A stretch of DNA of 5,247 bases from Bacillota bacterium (GCA_030705745.1 JAUZPT010000228.1:1-5247), one strand, 5' to 3'; counted from the first letter of the stretch, positions 1 through 5,247 are shown. The notes: generated by a model from the sequence alone, not told the origin. Program-made: numbers and translations.

Positions 1-7
1 AAGGAGG
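1..7 (+). promoter_or_regulatory. Ribosome binding site of the acetaldehyde dehydrogenase gene
   Basis: AAGGAGG is a perfect Shine-Dalgarno match and lies 8 nt before the ATG at 16. It decides the start: an in-frame TTG at 10 is only 2 nt from this site and is too close to be used. Confidence 0.9.
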
Positions 8-15
8 ATTTGCAT

Positions 16-912
16 ATGAAAAAAATAAAAGCAGCCATTATCGGTTCGGGTAATATTGGAACGGATCTTATGTATAAGCTTGAAAAAAGCGATTGTATTG
101 AGTTGACGACAATGATTGGGATTGATCCTGAGTCTGATGGGTTAAAACGGGCAAAGGAACGCGGAATTCATGTAATAACAAATGGAATTCAGGGACTAGT
201 TGATTCTCCTGAGCTTGCACTTGTCGTTTTTGATGCAACTTCTGCCAAATCTCACGCGATACATGCCGAAATTCTAAAAGATTTAGGGAAGCTTGCTATC
301 GACCTTACGCCAGCTGCCATAGGTCCATTTGTATGTCCAGCTGTAAATTTACATTCGAACATGCATGCTTCGAATGTAAATATGATTACATGCGGTGGAC
401 AGGCGACAATCCCGATCGTTCATGCTATTAATCGCGTTGCAGATGTATCGTATGCTGAAATTATTGCGACGATTTCAAGCAAAAGTGCAGGACCTGGAAC
501 AAGGGCGAATATAGATGAGTTTACGATTACGACACGAAGAGGGGTTGAAGAAGTCGGAGGAGCCGATCAAGGAAAAGCGATTATAATCTTAAATCCGGCG
601 GAGCCACCTGTGATCATGCGCGACACCGTTTTTTGTGAAGTGAAAAATATGGATGAGGGACGTATTCTTCAATCCATTAATGAAGTGGTTGAAGCCGTAA
701 AGCAGTATGTGCCCGGTTACCGTTTAAAACAGGAACCATTATTTGAGGAAAATAAAGTGACCGTTTTTTTAGAAGTAGAAGGAGACGGAGATTATTTTCC
801 GAAATATGCTGGAAATTTAGATATTATGACAGCGGCAGCGACAAAAGTGGCGGAAGATTTTGCGCGTGTCCAATTAGGCAATAATACGGTTGGAGCAGCT
901 TCTTTAGAATAA
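16..912 (+). CDS. dmpF: Acetaldehyde dehydrogenase (acetylating), meta-cleavage pathway
   Basis: The enzyme oxidises acetaldehyde with NAD+ and CoA to acetyl-CoA (EC 1.2.1.10), the last step of the catechol meta-cleavage route in the cytoplasm. The protein has 298 residues, normal for the DmpF/MhpF/BphJ family. An N-terminal Rossmann fold shows GSGNIG at residues 10-15. The catalytic cysteine is Cys126 in the family motif [12 protein letters not shown] (residues 122-133). The [14 protein letters not shown] segment at 157-170 is also typical. The start is the ATG at 16, 8 nt after AAGGAGG. In known systems this subunit forms a complex with the aldolase encoded next door (gap 26 nt), and acetaldehyde passes directly through a tunnel between the two. 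The gene carries a striking perfect inverted repeat at 347-381. Family assignment is firm; the aromatic substrate of the whole operon is inferred from context. Confidence 0.97.
   Translation: MKKIKAAIIGSGNIGTDLMYKLEKSDCIELTTMIGIDPESDGLKRAKERGIHVITNGIQGLVDSPELALVVFDATSAKSHAIHAEILKDLGKLAIDLTPAAIGPFVCPAVNLHSNMHASNVNMITCGGQATIPIVHAINRVADVSYAEIIATISSKSAGPGTRANIDEFTITTRRGVEEVGGADQGKAIIILNPAEPPVIMRDTVFCEVKNMDEGRILQSINEVVEAVKQYVPGYRLKQEPLFEENKVTVFLEVEGDGDYFPKYAGNLDIMTAAATKVAEDFARVQLGNNTVGAASLE
347..381 (+). repeat. Perfect 13-bp inverted repeat inside dmpF
   Basis: Arms 347-359 (ATTTACATTCGAA) and 369-381 (TTCGAATGTAAAT) are exact reverse complements around a 9-nt loop, which itself contains the palindrome ATGCAT at 361-366. 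The repeat spans codons for residues 111-122, just before the catalytic Cys126. In the transcript it could form a stable hairpin. No U-run follows, so it is not an intrinsic terminator. Its function is unknown. Confidence 0.8.
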
Positions 913-938
913 TCAATGGGAAGGGAGGACTTAGCACG

Positions 939-1979
939 ATGAATGTAAAAAAAGACATTCCTATCAAAATTACAGAAGTATGCTTGCGAGATGGGAGTCA
1001 CGTTGTTGCACACCAATACACAGTAGAACAAGTTCGTTCTGTAACGCGTGCCATGGATGAAGCAGGAATGCACTATATAGAGGTAAGTCACGGCGATGGA
1101 TTAGGAGGATCTACGCTTCAATACGGACGTTCACTCGTCAATGAAATGAAATTAATTGAAGCTGCTGTCGAGGAATGCAAACAGGCGAAGGTTGCAGTTC
1201 TGCTCATACCTGGCATCGGAACAGTCCATGAGCTTAAAGAAGCACATGGACTTGGAGCAGGATTAGTTAGGGTCGCCACGCATGTTACAGAAGCGGACGT
1301 ATCGGCACAGCATATCGCGTCGGCAAGGGAATTGGGTATGGAGACGATCGGTTTTTTGATGATGGCTCACATGGCACCTGTTGATAAATTAGTCGAACAA
1401 GCCAAATTGATGGAGAGCTACGGGGCACAAGCCGTTTATGTAACGGACTCGGCCGGTGCGTTATTGCCGCATCAAGTTCGTGAACGGATCCGTGCACTTC
1501 GAGAGTCGCTAAATATTGAAATCGGCTTTCATGCACACAATAACTTATCCCTTGCCGTTGCCAATACTCTTGTTGCGATAGAGGAAGGGGCAACTCGGAT
1601 TGACGGTAGTGTACGCTGTTTAGGGGCTGGCGCAGGAAACACGCAAACAGAAGTATTAATAGCTGTATTAAACAAAATGGGCATCGATTTGGGAATTGAT
1701 CTATACAAAATTATGGACGTGGCAGAGGATATTGTGAAACCATTAATTCCTCGCTCGCAGGAAATTAACAAAGGAAGTTTAGTATTGGGATACGCCGGAG
1801 TTTATTCCAGCTTTTTACTTCATGCTGAACGTGCAAGTGCGCGATTTGGACTTGATCCGAGAGATATTTTAATCGAGCTTGGAAAGAGAAAGATAGTTGG
1901 CGGACAGGAAGATATGATCCTTGAGGTAGCCGCTGAAATGGCAAAAGAGAAAAAAGTGGAGGTTCAGTCATGTCACTGA
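939..1979 (+). CDS. dmpG: 4-hydroxy-2-oxovalerate aldolase, meta-cleavage pathway
   Basis: The enzyme splits 4-hydroxy-2-oxovalerate into pyruvate and acetaldehyde (EC 4.1.3.39) and needs a divalent metal, usually Mn2+. The protein has 346 residues, as expected for the DmpG/MhpE/BphI family, with an N-terminal HMGL-like TIM barrel and a C-terminal helical communication domain that contacts the dehydrogenase. Visible active-site features are LRDGSH (residues 16-21; catalytic Arg17, metal ligand Asp18, His21), the metal-binding GFHAHNN (196-202; His198 and His200), the GAGAGNTQ loop (229-236), and GYAGVYSSF around Tyr289. The ATG at 939 is preceded by AGGGAGG at 922-928 with a 10-nt gap. The stop overlaps the next gene by 10 bp, which indicates translational coupling. 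Toxic acetaldehyde made here is handed to the enzyme of the preceding gene. Confidence 0.98.
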   Translation: MNVKKDIPIKITEVCLRDGSHVVAHQYTVEQVRSVTRAMDEAGMHYIEVSHGDGLGGSTLQYGRSLVNEMKLIEAAVEECKQAKVAVLLIPGIGTVHELKEAHGLGAGLVRVATHVTEADVSAQHIASARELGMETIGFLMMAHMAPVDKLVEQAKLMESYGAQAVYVTDSAGALLPHQVRERIRALRESLNIEIGFHAHNNLSLAVANTLVAIEEGATRIDGSVRCLGAGAGNTQTEVLIAVLNKMGIDLGIDLYKIMDVAEDIVKPLIPRSQEINKGSLVLGYAGVYSSFLLHAERASARFGLDPRDILIELGKRKIVGGQEDMILEVAAEMAKEKKVEVQSCH

Positions 1980-2758
1980 TGCAAGGAACGGAACAAGAAA
2001 TTGTAGATTACTTGTTAGCGGCGGAAAAAGAAAAACGCGAAGTCGAAAAAATTACAACTCGTTACCCTTCTTTAACGTTTGAGCAAGCGTATGAAATACA
2101 ACTAAAATTAATCGAACGAAAAGAACAAGAAGGCCATCGTCGAATTGGTGTCAAACTTGGTTTAACAAGTAAACCGAAACAGGAAATGATGGGCGTACAT
2201 GAATCGATCTACGGTTATTTAATGGAAGATATGCTCGCACTCGAGTGGGAACCTATTCCATTTAGCGGGTTCATCCATCCGAAGGCAGAACCCGAAATTG
2301 CTTTTTTAATAGATGAGGATATCCAAGGAACTGAGGTTACAGCCGAAGATATTTTAGGTGTAACCAAATATGTGGCACCTGCGATCGAGATTATTGATAG
2401 CCGCTATTTAGATTTCAAATTTACCCTTGTTGACGTAATTGCGGATAACTGTTCCTCCTCAAAATTTATTATAGGAAACAAATGGGTATCACCTCAAATT
2501 CTTGATTTAAAAGAAATTGGGGTGTATATGTCAAAAAATTCAGAGGTAGCAACAGTTGGTACGAGTGCTGCTGTTTTAGGACACCCGGCGACAGCCGTTG
2601 CATGGGCTGTGAACAAGCTTGGAGAAACAGGGCGAGGATTAAAGAAAGGTGATATCGTCCTTAGCGGTGCCATAACGGAAGCGATCAGCTTTCAACCAGG
2701 AGATACGATAATGGCTCAGTTTGCAGACCTGGGAAGTGTATCCTTCTCTTGCAAATAA
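1970..2758 (+). CDS. dmpH: 4-oxalocrotonate decarboxylase-like (hydratase/decarboxylase family)
   Basis: The probable reaction is decarboxylation of 2-oxo-3-hexenedioate to 2-oxopent-4-enoate (EC 4.1.1.77) in the oxalocrotonate branch of meta-cleavage. The protein has 262 residues, the usual length of the MhpD/DmpE/DmpH family. Likely metal ligands are Glu107 and Glu109 in HPKAEPEIAF and Glu140 in PAIEIIDSRY. The stretches KLGLTS (62-67), SRYLDFKF (144-151) and VIADNCSSSKF (156-166) resemble the decarboxylase branch (DmpH, XylI, NahK) more than the hydratase branch (DmpE), which usually has DWK and VADNAS-type sequences. This distinction comes from remembered family patterns, so a hydratase cannot be fully excluded. 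TGGAGG at 1957-1962 lies 7 nt before the chosen ATG; a second ATG at 1979 is less well placed. The start overlaps dmpG by 10 bp. This is the last gene before the terminator. In known systems the decarboxylase pairs with a hydratase, which is not seen here and is probably upstream. Confidence 0.9.
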   Translation: MSLMQGTEQEIVDYLLAAEKEKREVEKITTRYPSLTFEQAYEIQLKLIERKEQEGHRRIGVKLGLTSKPKQEMMGVHESIYGYLMEDMLALEWEPIPFSGFIHPKAEPEIAFLIDEDIQGTEVTAEDILGVTKYVAPAIEIIDSRYLDFKFTLVDVIADNCSSSKFIIGNKWVSPQILDLKEIGVYMSKNSEVATVGTSAAVLGHPATAVAWAVNKLGETGRGLKKGDIVLSGAITEAISFQPGDTIMAQFADLGSVSFSCK

Positions 2759-2786
2759 AAAGAAAGCGATATGTAATAATTAATTA

Positions 2787-2838
2787 AAAATGGCCGCCAC
2801 ATAATGTTTTACATCGTGTGGCGGTTATTTTGTTTTTT
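2787..2838. terminator. Bidirectional rho-independent terminator
   Basis: The core stem CCGCCACA (2794-2801) pairs perfectly with TGTGGCGG (2817-2824). It extends outwards through two G-U pairs and A-T pairs to 2787 and 2831, giving about 15 pairs. Inside the loop, ATGT (2804-2807) can pair with ACAT (2811-2814). A T-rich tract (2825-2838) follows on the plus strand, and the A-run at 2786-2790 gives a U-run on the minus strand. It therefore serves both the catabolic operon and the convergent J-domain gene, whose stop codon lies in the outer right arm. Confidence 0.92.
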
Positions 2839-3340
2839 GATAATGTTCATTAAACACTTTAAAAAGTCGTTCATCTCCACCTCGGTCAGGATGAAGCGAT
2901 TTGAGTATTTTTTTAAACTCCTTTTTCACCAATTGTTCGTCTGCATCTGCATCTAAGCCCAATAATGAGATTAGGGTTATGGGAGGTGATTCTGAAAGAG
3001 CATATTCAGCTTTTAACATTTTTTTTAAGGAACGAACTTTGGCCTGCTCAATGCGCATCGTACTTTTTAATTCTTCGATTTCCTCTTTTAATTTCTGGTT
3101 TTCATCGAATGTTTTTTTCCATTGCTTATAATCAATTTCGAATGCTTTTTCCGTACCTTCAATCTTTTTTTTCGAAATGAATACTGCTAAATCATCCGGG
3201 TTTATGGAGTAGTCAATCTTAAAATGCTTGATTTTAGTAGCTTTAAGTTTCCCTTCCCGGATCCAGCGTGTCACGATCTGTTCACTATCTGCGATTCCTT
3301 CAGATCTTAGTTTTCGAGTAACTTCATTAACATTTAGCAT
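2825..3340 (-). CDS. HTH / coiled-coil / J-domain protein
   Basis: This 171-residue soluble protein combines three parts. Residues about 3-55 look like an excisionase/MerR-type winged helix-turn-helix, with the segment TRWIREGKLKATKI (24-37) followed by INPDDLAVFI (46-55). Residues about 67-112 are rich in Lys and Glu with heptad-like spacing and predict a coiled coil. Residues about 121-171 form a short C-terminal J domain with the diagnostic HPD motif at 150-152 in the form HPDRGGD. J domains stimulate the ATPase of DnaK/Hsp70. No Gly/Phe region, zinc-finger or substrate-binding domain of true DnaJ is present. It probably recruits DnaK to a DNA site or nucleoprotein complex; this is inference. 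The ATG at 3340 has only a weak Shine-Dalgarno match (AATGAG). The gene converges with the aromatic operon and shares its terminator. No link to aromatic degradation is visible. Confidence 0.9.
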   Translation of the reverse strand: MLNVNEVTRKLRSEGIADSEQIVTRWIREGKLKATKIKHFKIDYSINPDDLAVFISKKKIEGTEKAFEIDYKQWKKTFDENQKLKEEIEELKSTMRIEQAKVRSLKKMLKAEYALSESPPITLISLLGLDADADEQLVKKEFKKILKSLHPDRGGDERLFKVFNEHYQKTK

Positions 3341-3369
3341 GTGATCAACTCATTCTTTATTACGTTTTT

Positions 3370-3386
3370 CATTTTTTAAAAAAATG
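3370..3386. repeat. A/T palindrome in the leader of the J-domain gene
   Basis: CATTTTTT (3370-3377) and AAAAAATG (3379-3386) are exact reverse complements around one central base. The site lies about 30 bp upstream of the J-domain gene start, just downstream of its putative -10. It could be an operator, possibly autoregulatory because that protein has an HTH, but low-complexity A/T runs form such palindromes easily. Confidence 0.35.
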
Positions 3387-3394
3387 CTAAATTC

Positions 3395-3403
3395 ACTGTA
3401 TCA
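3395..3403 (-). promoter_or_regulatory. Possible extended -10 promoter of the J-domain gene
   Basis: On the minus strand TGATACAGT fits an extended -10 (TGnTATAAT) with two mismatches in the hexamer. No convincing -35 is present at 16-18 bp. Transcription would begin near 3388, leaving a leader of about 48 nt. Weak support. Confidence 0.35.
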
Positions 3404-3431
3404 CACATAAAACTTTACAAGTTTACTAGAT

Positions 3432-3511
3432 TATTTAGTTTTTATTAAAAATTAATTTCAAATGTAACTAATGTAACTATTTAGTTAAATTTGTTGGGAT
3501 TAGTTGAGATT
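3432..3511. repeat. Cluster of short direct repeats in the divergent intergenic region
   Basis: Three sets are visible. TATTTAGTT occurs at 3432-3440 and 3478-3486. ATGTAACTA occurs twice in tandem at 3462-3479. GTTGGGATT (3493-3501) is followed one base later by GTTGAGATT (3503-3511), with 8 of 9 bases the same. They sit between the divergent J-domain and hypothetical genes and run into the -35 of the promoter at 3504. They may be regulator binding sites, or just low-complexity AT-rich DNA. Confidence 0.5.
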
Positions 3512-3532
3512 TCTACGTCGACATTCTATTAT
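3504..3532 (+). promoter_or_regulatory. SigA-type promoter for the small hypothetical gene
   Basis: The -35 is TTGAGA (3504-3509, 5 of 6 bases) and the -10 is TATTAT (3527-3532, 5 of 6 bases), separated by exactly 17 bp. Transcription would start near 3539. The TTG of the -35 is also the first possible start codon of the open frame that follows, so translation must begin further downstream if this promoter is used. Confidence 0.65.
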
Positions 3533-3584
3533 CATCGTTACTGAGTATAAAATCATACTTTGTAAAGTGGGAATTATTGGACGG

Positions 3585-3881
3585 ATGGGTAGACCACTGA
3601 AAGGAAGCGGTTTAGTGACTGTATTATATGGAACTGTCGAATATTATAAAAGACAAATAACCGACTATCTAACAAAGAATCAAACGAATAAATTGGACAA
3701 GGATATCTGGATCATATTCTCCAAATTAGAGAATGAAATCTTCTATGATCAATTTCTAAATGACGAAAAAATACGAGTGCAATTTTTAAATAACCTGACC
3801 AATGCAGTTAGTCAGTTAACGGAAAGAAATAGTAAAGGTAATTTCAATGAAATAATCAATTTTCACCATGAAACATACTAG
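3585..3881 (+). CDS. Small hypothetical protein, family not recognised
   Basis: The open frame runs from a TAG at 3501 to the TAG at 3879-3881. I use the ATG at 3585, giving 98 residues that begin MGRPLKGSG. An alternative GTG at 3615 has a better ribosome binding site (AAGGAAG at 3601-3607, 7-nt gap) and would give 88 residues. The TTG at 3504 is unlikely because it lies inside the -35. The protein has no signal peptide, membrane segment or cysteine. It is rich in Asn, Lys, Ile and aromatic residues, and residues about 38-78 (LDKDIWIIFSKLENEIF onward) look amphipathic and helical. Codon use is like neighbouring AT-rich genes and a credible promoter lies upstream, which supports a real gene. 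I cannot assign a function. A decayed remnant of a longer gene is also possible. Confidence 0.5.
   Translation: MGRPLKGSGLVTVLYGTVEYYKRQITDYLTKNQTNKLDKDIWIIFSKLENEIFYDQFLNDEKIRVQFLNNLTNAVSQLTERNSKGNFNEIINFHHETY
3601..3607 (+). promoter_or_regulatory. Alternative ribosome binding site for the GTG start at 3615
   Basis: AAGGAAG matches the Shine-Dalgarno consensus at 6 of 7 bases and lies 7 nt before an in-frame GTG. The ATG at 3585 has nothing comparable at a suitable distance; AAAGTGGG ends about 14 nt before it. This makes the shorter product a serious alternative. Confidence 0.4.
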
Positions 3882-3930
3882 TAACAGAACATTAACCCAA
3901 TGTTCACACTACTGAAATCACTACTAAACA
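3870..3930 (+). promoter_or_regulatory. Putative PhoP (Pho) box array, 11-bp phased hexamers
   Basis: Six hexamers start exactly every 11 bp: GAAACA (3870), GTAACA (3881), TTAACC (3892), TTCACA (3903), GAAATC (3914) and TAAACA (3925). The known Bacillus PhoP box is a direct repeat of TT(A/C/T)A(C/T)A with about 5 bp between units. TTCACA matches fully; GTAACA, TTAACC and TAAACA differ at one base; the other two are weaker. If transcription starts near 3952, the array covers about -82 to -22, the usual place for PhoP activation, where a good -35 is often lacking, as here. The downstream gene encodes an exported phosphoesterase, a typical Pho regulon product. The first units overlap the end of the preceding gene. 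Confidence 0.6.
3887..3905. repeat. Perfect 7-bp inverted repeat within the Pho-box-like array
   Basis: GAACATT (3887-3893) and AATGTTC (3899-3905) are exact reverse complements around AACCC. No T-run follows, so it is unlikely to terminate the upstream gene. It overlaps two of the phased hexamers and might be a separate operator for a dimeric regulator, or coincidence. Confidence 0.5.
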
Positions 3931-3939
3931 ATATAAAAT

Positions 3940-3945
3940 TATACT
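3940..3945 (+). promoter_or_regulatory. -10 element of the phosphoesterase promoter
   Basis: TATACT matches the SigA -10 at 5 of 6 bases and lies 9 bp beyond the last Pho-like hexamer. TATAAA at 3932-3937 is an alternative. Neither has a convincing -35 at 16-18 bp, which fits an activator-dependent promoter. Confidence 0.5.
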
Positions 3946-3974
3946 TTTCTTATCCTTTATAGGAAATTTTCGGT

Positions 3975-3980
3975 AGGAGA
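3975..3980 (+). promoter_or_regulatory. Ribosome binding site of the phosphoesterase gene
   Basis: AGGAGA lies 8 nt before the ATG at 3989 and fixes this start, which also gives a complete signal peptide. Confidence 0.8.
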
Positions 3981-3988
3981 GTGCCAGA

Positions 3989-5247
3989 ATGAAAAAATCT
4001 ACTTCTAAGAAAAAAACAATAGGAATCGCAGTAAGTGGAATTATTACACTTAGCTCAATACTTGGCGCAACTACTAGTTATGCATCACCGAAAACGCAAA
4101 CCAAATCTAAAAGTGTACAGCATTACCAACACAGTGCAAAACGAGTTTTATTAATTAGTGTGGATGGTCTACATGCAAGCGACTTGAAAAATTTTGTGAA
4201 AAATAATCCGAACTCAAACTTAGCTGCTCTAAGCAAACATGGAATAACCTATACAAACGCATCAACAACAAAGCCATCGGATTCGTTTCCTGGTATGTTA
4301 GCATTAGCCACCGGTGGAACTCCTAATTCTACAGGTGTGTTTTATGATGATAGCTATGATCGAAAACTTTTACCCCCTAAATCAAGTAATTCAGGTGACA
4401 AACCAGGAACCGAGGTGCTTTTCGACGAAACCATCGATAATGACTTAAACAAAATTGATGGTGGTGGAGGAATCAATCCAGACAAATTACCGCGAAATCC
4501 AGTAACAAAGAAGCCCCTCTACCCCCATGATTTTGTAAAGGTAAACACGATCTTCGAAGTAATCAAAGCTGCTGGAAAGCACACTGCGTGGGCGGACAAG
4601 CATCTTGCATACGATTTATTAAATGGACCATCTGGTAAAGGTGTGGAAGATTTGTATACACCTGAGATTGCAGCAAACGGTGACGCCTCTAAAAGCATTG
4701 AAACAACAAAAGCAAACGACGATTTAAAAGTAGCAGCGATTCTGCATGAAATTGACGGGAAGGATCATACAGGAATGCACTCAAAGCCAGTGCCTAACTT
4801 ATTCGGGATGAACTTCCAAGCTGTCAGCGTTTCGCAGAAACTACCTGGTAATGGTTATGCTGGACAGGGGAAATTCAGTAATGGTCTTGCAGATGCGCTA
4901 AAGCACACAGATGAATCCATTGGTAAAATGGTAAAGGAATTGAAAAAACAACGTTTGTATGATTCAACGCTTTTCGTGATCACTGCAAAGCATGGTCAAG
5001 CTCCAACGGATCCTGCTAAACTTAAAATCACTGATAAAAATTTAATTACACAAGGTGTACCAGATGGCCTAATTGCACAAATGACAACAGATGACGTTGC
5101 ACTGATTTGGCTCAAAGACCAATCCAAGACGAATTCTGTAGTAGCGGCTATCGAAAAAAATAAACAAAAGGCGAATATTAAAGAAGTTTTTGCTTACTCA
5201 AAATCCAAATCGAAGTGGATTTTCAATAATCCGGCGATGGATTCCAG
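3989..5247 (+). CDS. Secreted phosphodiesterase / alkaline phosphatase superfamily protein (3' end outside window)
   Basis: The frame is open from the ATG at 3989 to the window end: 419 codons plus 2 nt, so the C-terminus is missing. The protein starts with a signal peptide: basic residues KKSTSKKK (2-9), a hydrophobic core (about 10-28) and a likely signal peptidase cut after SYA (residue 32). The mature part fits the type I phosphodiesterase/nucleotide pyrophosphatase group. Asp59 in LLISVDGLH is a probable metal ligand. Ser99 in KPSDSFPG occupies the nucleophile position that is Thr in classical NPPs. Asp256 and His260 (IDGKDHTG) fit the DxxxH metal pair, and His335 lies in TAKHGQ. Lys334 stands where NPPs have the Asp of SDHG, which is odd for a two-zinc enzyme. 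The final metal His is probably beyond the window. Likely role: release of phosphate from extracellular esters at the cell surface; the substrate is unknown. The Pho-box-like array upstream supports this. Lack of a lipobox Cys argues against a lipoprotein. Confidence 0.93.
   Translation, partial: MKKSTSKKKTIGIAVSGIITLSSILGATTSYASPKTQTKSKSVQHYQHSAKRVLLISVDGLHASDLKNFVKNNPNSNLAALSKHGITYTNASTTKPSDSFPGMLALATGGTPNSTGVFYDDSYDRKLLPPKSSNSGDKPGTEVLFDETIDNDLNKIDGGGGINPDKLPRNPVTKKPLYPHDFVKVNTIFEVIKAAGKHTAWADKHLAYDLLNGPSGKGVEDLYTPEIAANGDASKSIETTKANDDLKVAAILHEIDGKDHTGMHSKPVPNLFGMNFQAVSVSQKLPGNGYAGQGKFSNGLADALKHTDESIGKMVKELKKQRLYDSTLFVITAKHGQAPTDPAKLKITDKNLITQGVPDGLIAQMTTDDVALIWLKDQSKTNSVVAAIEKNKQKANIKEVFAYSKSKSKWIFNNPAMDS

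Noticed and set aside
10..15. TTG at 10 as start of the acetaldehyde dehydrogenase
   Set aside because: It is 2 nt from the AAGGAGG site; the ATG at 16 is at the ideal distance.
792..1091. Minus-strand open frame of 99 codons
   Set aside because: It lies across the end of dmpF and the start of dmpG, has no ribosome binding site or recognisable motif, and both plus-strand genes are certain.
1285..1971. Three minus-strand open frames (1285-1593, 1529-1771, 1765-1971)
   Set aside because: All are antisense to the conserved aldolase gene and show no protein-like features.
2901..3180. Two plus-strand open frames (2901-3131 and 2965-3180)
   Set aside because: Both are antisense to the J-domain gene; their Phe- and Ser-rich sequence is what reverse-reading Lys- and Glu-rich coiled-coil codons gives.
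3504..3506. TTG at 3504 as the start of the small hypothetical gene
   Set aside because: It is part of the best -35 hexamer and lacks a ribosome binding site.
3887..3920. Hairpin as a terminator of the small hypothetical gene
   Set aside because: The stem has only 7 pairs, mostly A-T, and no T-run follows.
1..5247. CRISPR array, tRNA/rRNA genes, insertion sequence or attachment site
   Set aside because: No regularly spaced long repeats, no cloverleaf-like or rRNA sequence, no transposase or integrase motif, and no terminal inverted repeats were seen.

Overview
The window comes from a low-to-moderate GC Gram-positive bacterium, most likely Bacillaceae (Bacillus, Geobacillus or a close relative). 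The signs are strong AGGAGG-type ribosome binding sites, A/T-rich codon use, SigA-like promoter hexamers, a typical Gram-positive signal peptide, and an array resembling the Bacillus PhoP box. The species cannot be fixed from the sequence alone.

Left part (1-2758): the 3' end of a meta-cleavage catabolic operon for catechol-type aromatics (phenol, toluates, naphthalene). Three plus-strand genes follow one another closely: acetylating acetaldehyde dehydrogenase (dmpF type), 4-hydroxy-2-oxovalerate aldolase (dmpG type) and a 4-oxalocrotonate decarboxylase-like enzyme (dmpH type). Together they take 2-oxo-3-hexenedioate to 2-oxopent-4-enoate and split 4-hydroxy-2-oxovalerate into pyruvate and acetyl-CoA. 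The hydratase joining these steps, the ring-cleavage enzymes and the operon promoter must lie upstream. The operon ends at a strong bidirectional terminator (2787-2838).

Middle part (2825-3881): a convergent minus-strand gene encodes a small protein that joins an N-terminal helix-turn-helix, a coiled coil and a C-terminal J domain with an HPD motif. It is followed, divergently, by an AT-rich intergenic region with short repeats and a good SigA-type promoter, then a small hypothetical gene that I do not recognise.

Right part (3882-5247): the start of a secreted phosphodiesterase / alkaline phosphatase superfamily enzyme, cut by the window end. Its upstream region holds six hexamers spaced exactly 11 bp apart that resemble a PhoP (phosphate-starvation) box array, ending just upstream of a -10-like element. 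This suggests phosphate-starvation control of an exported phosphoesterase.

The most interesting signals are the Pho-box-like array, the HTH/coiled-coil/J-domain fusion, the Lys in place of the usual Asp metal ligand in the phosphoesterase, and a perfect 13-bp-arm inverted repeat inside the dehydrogenase gene.
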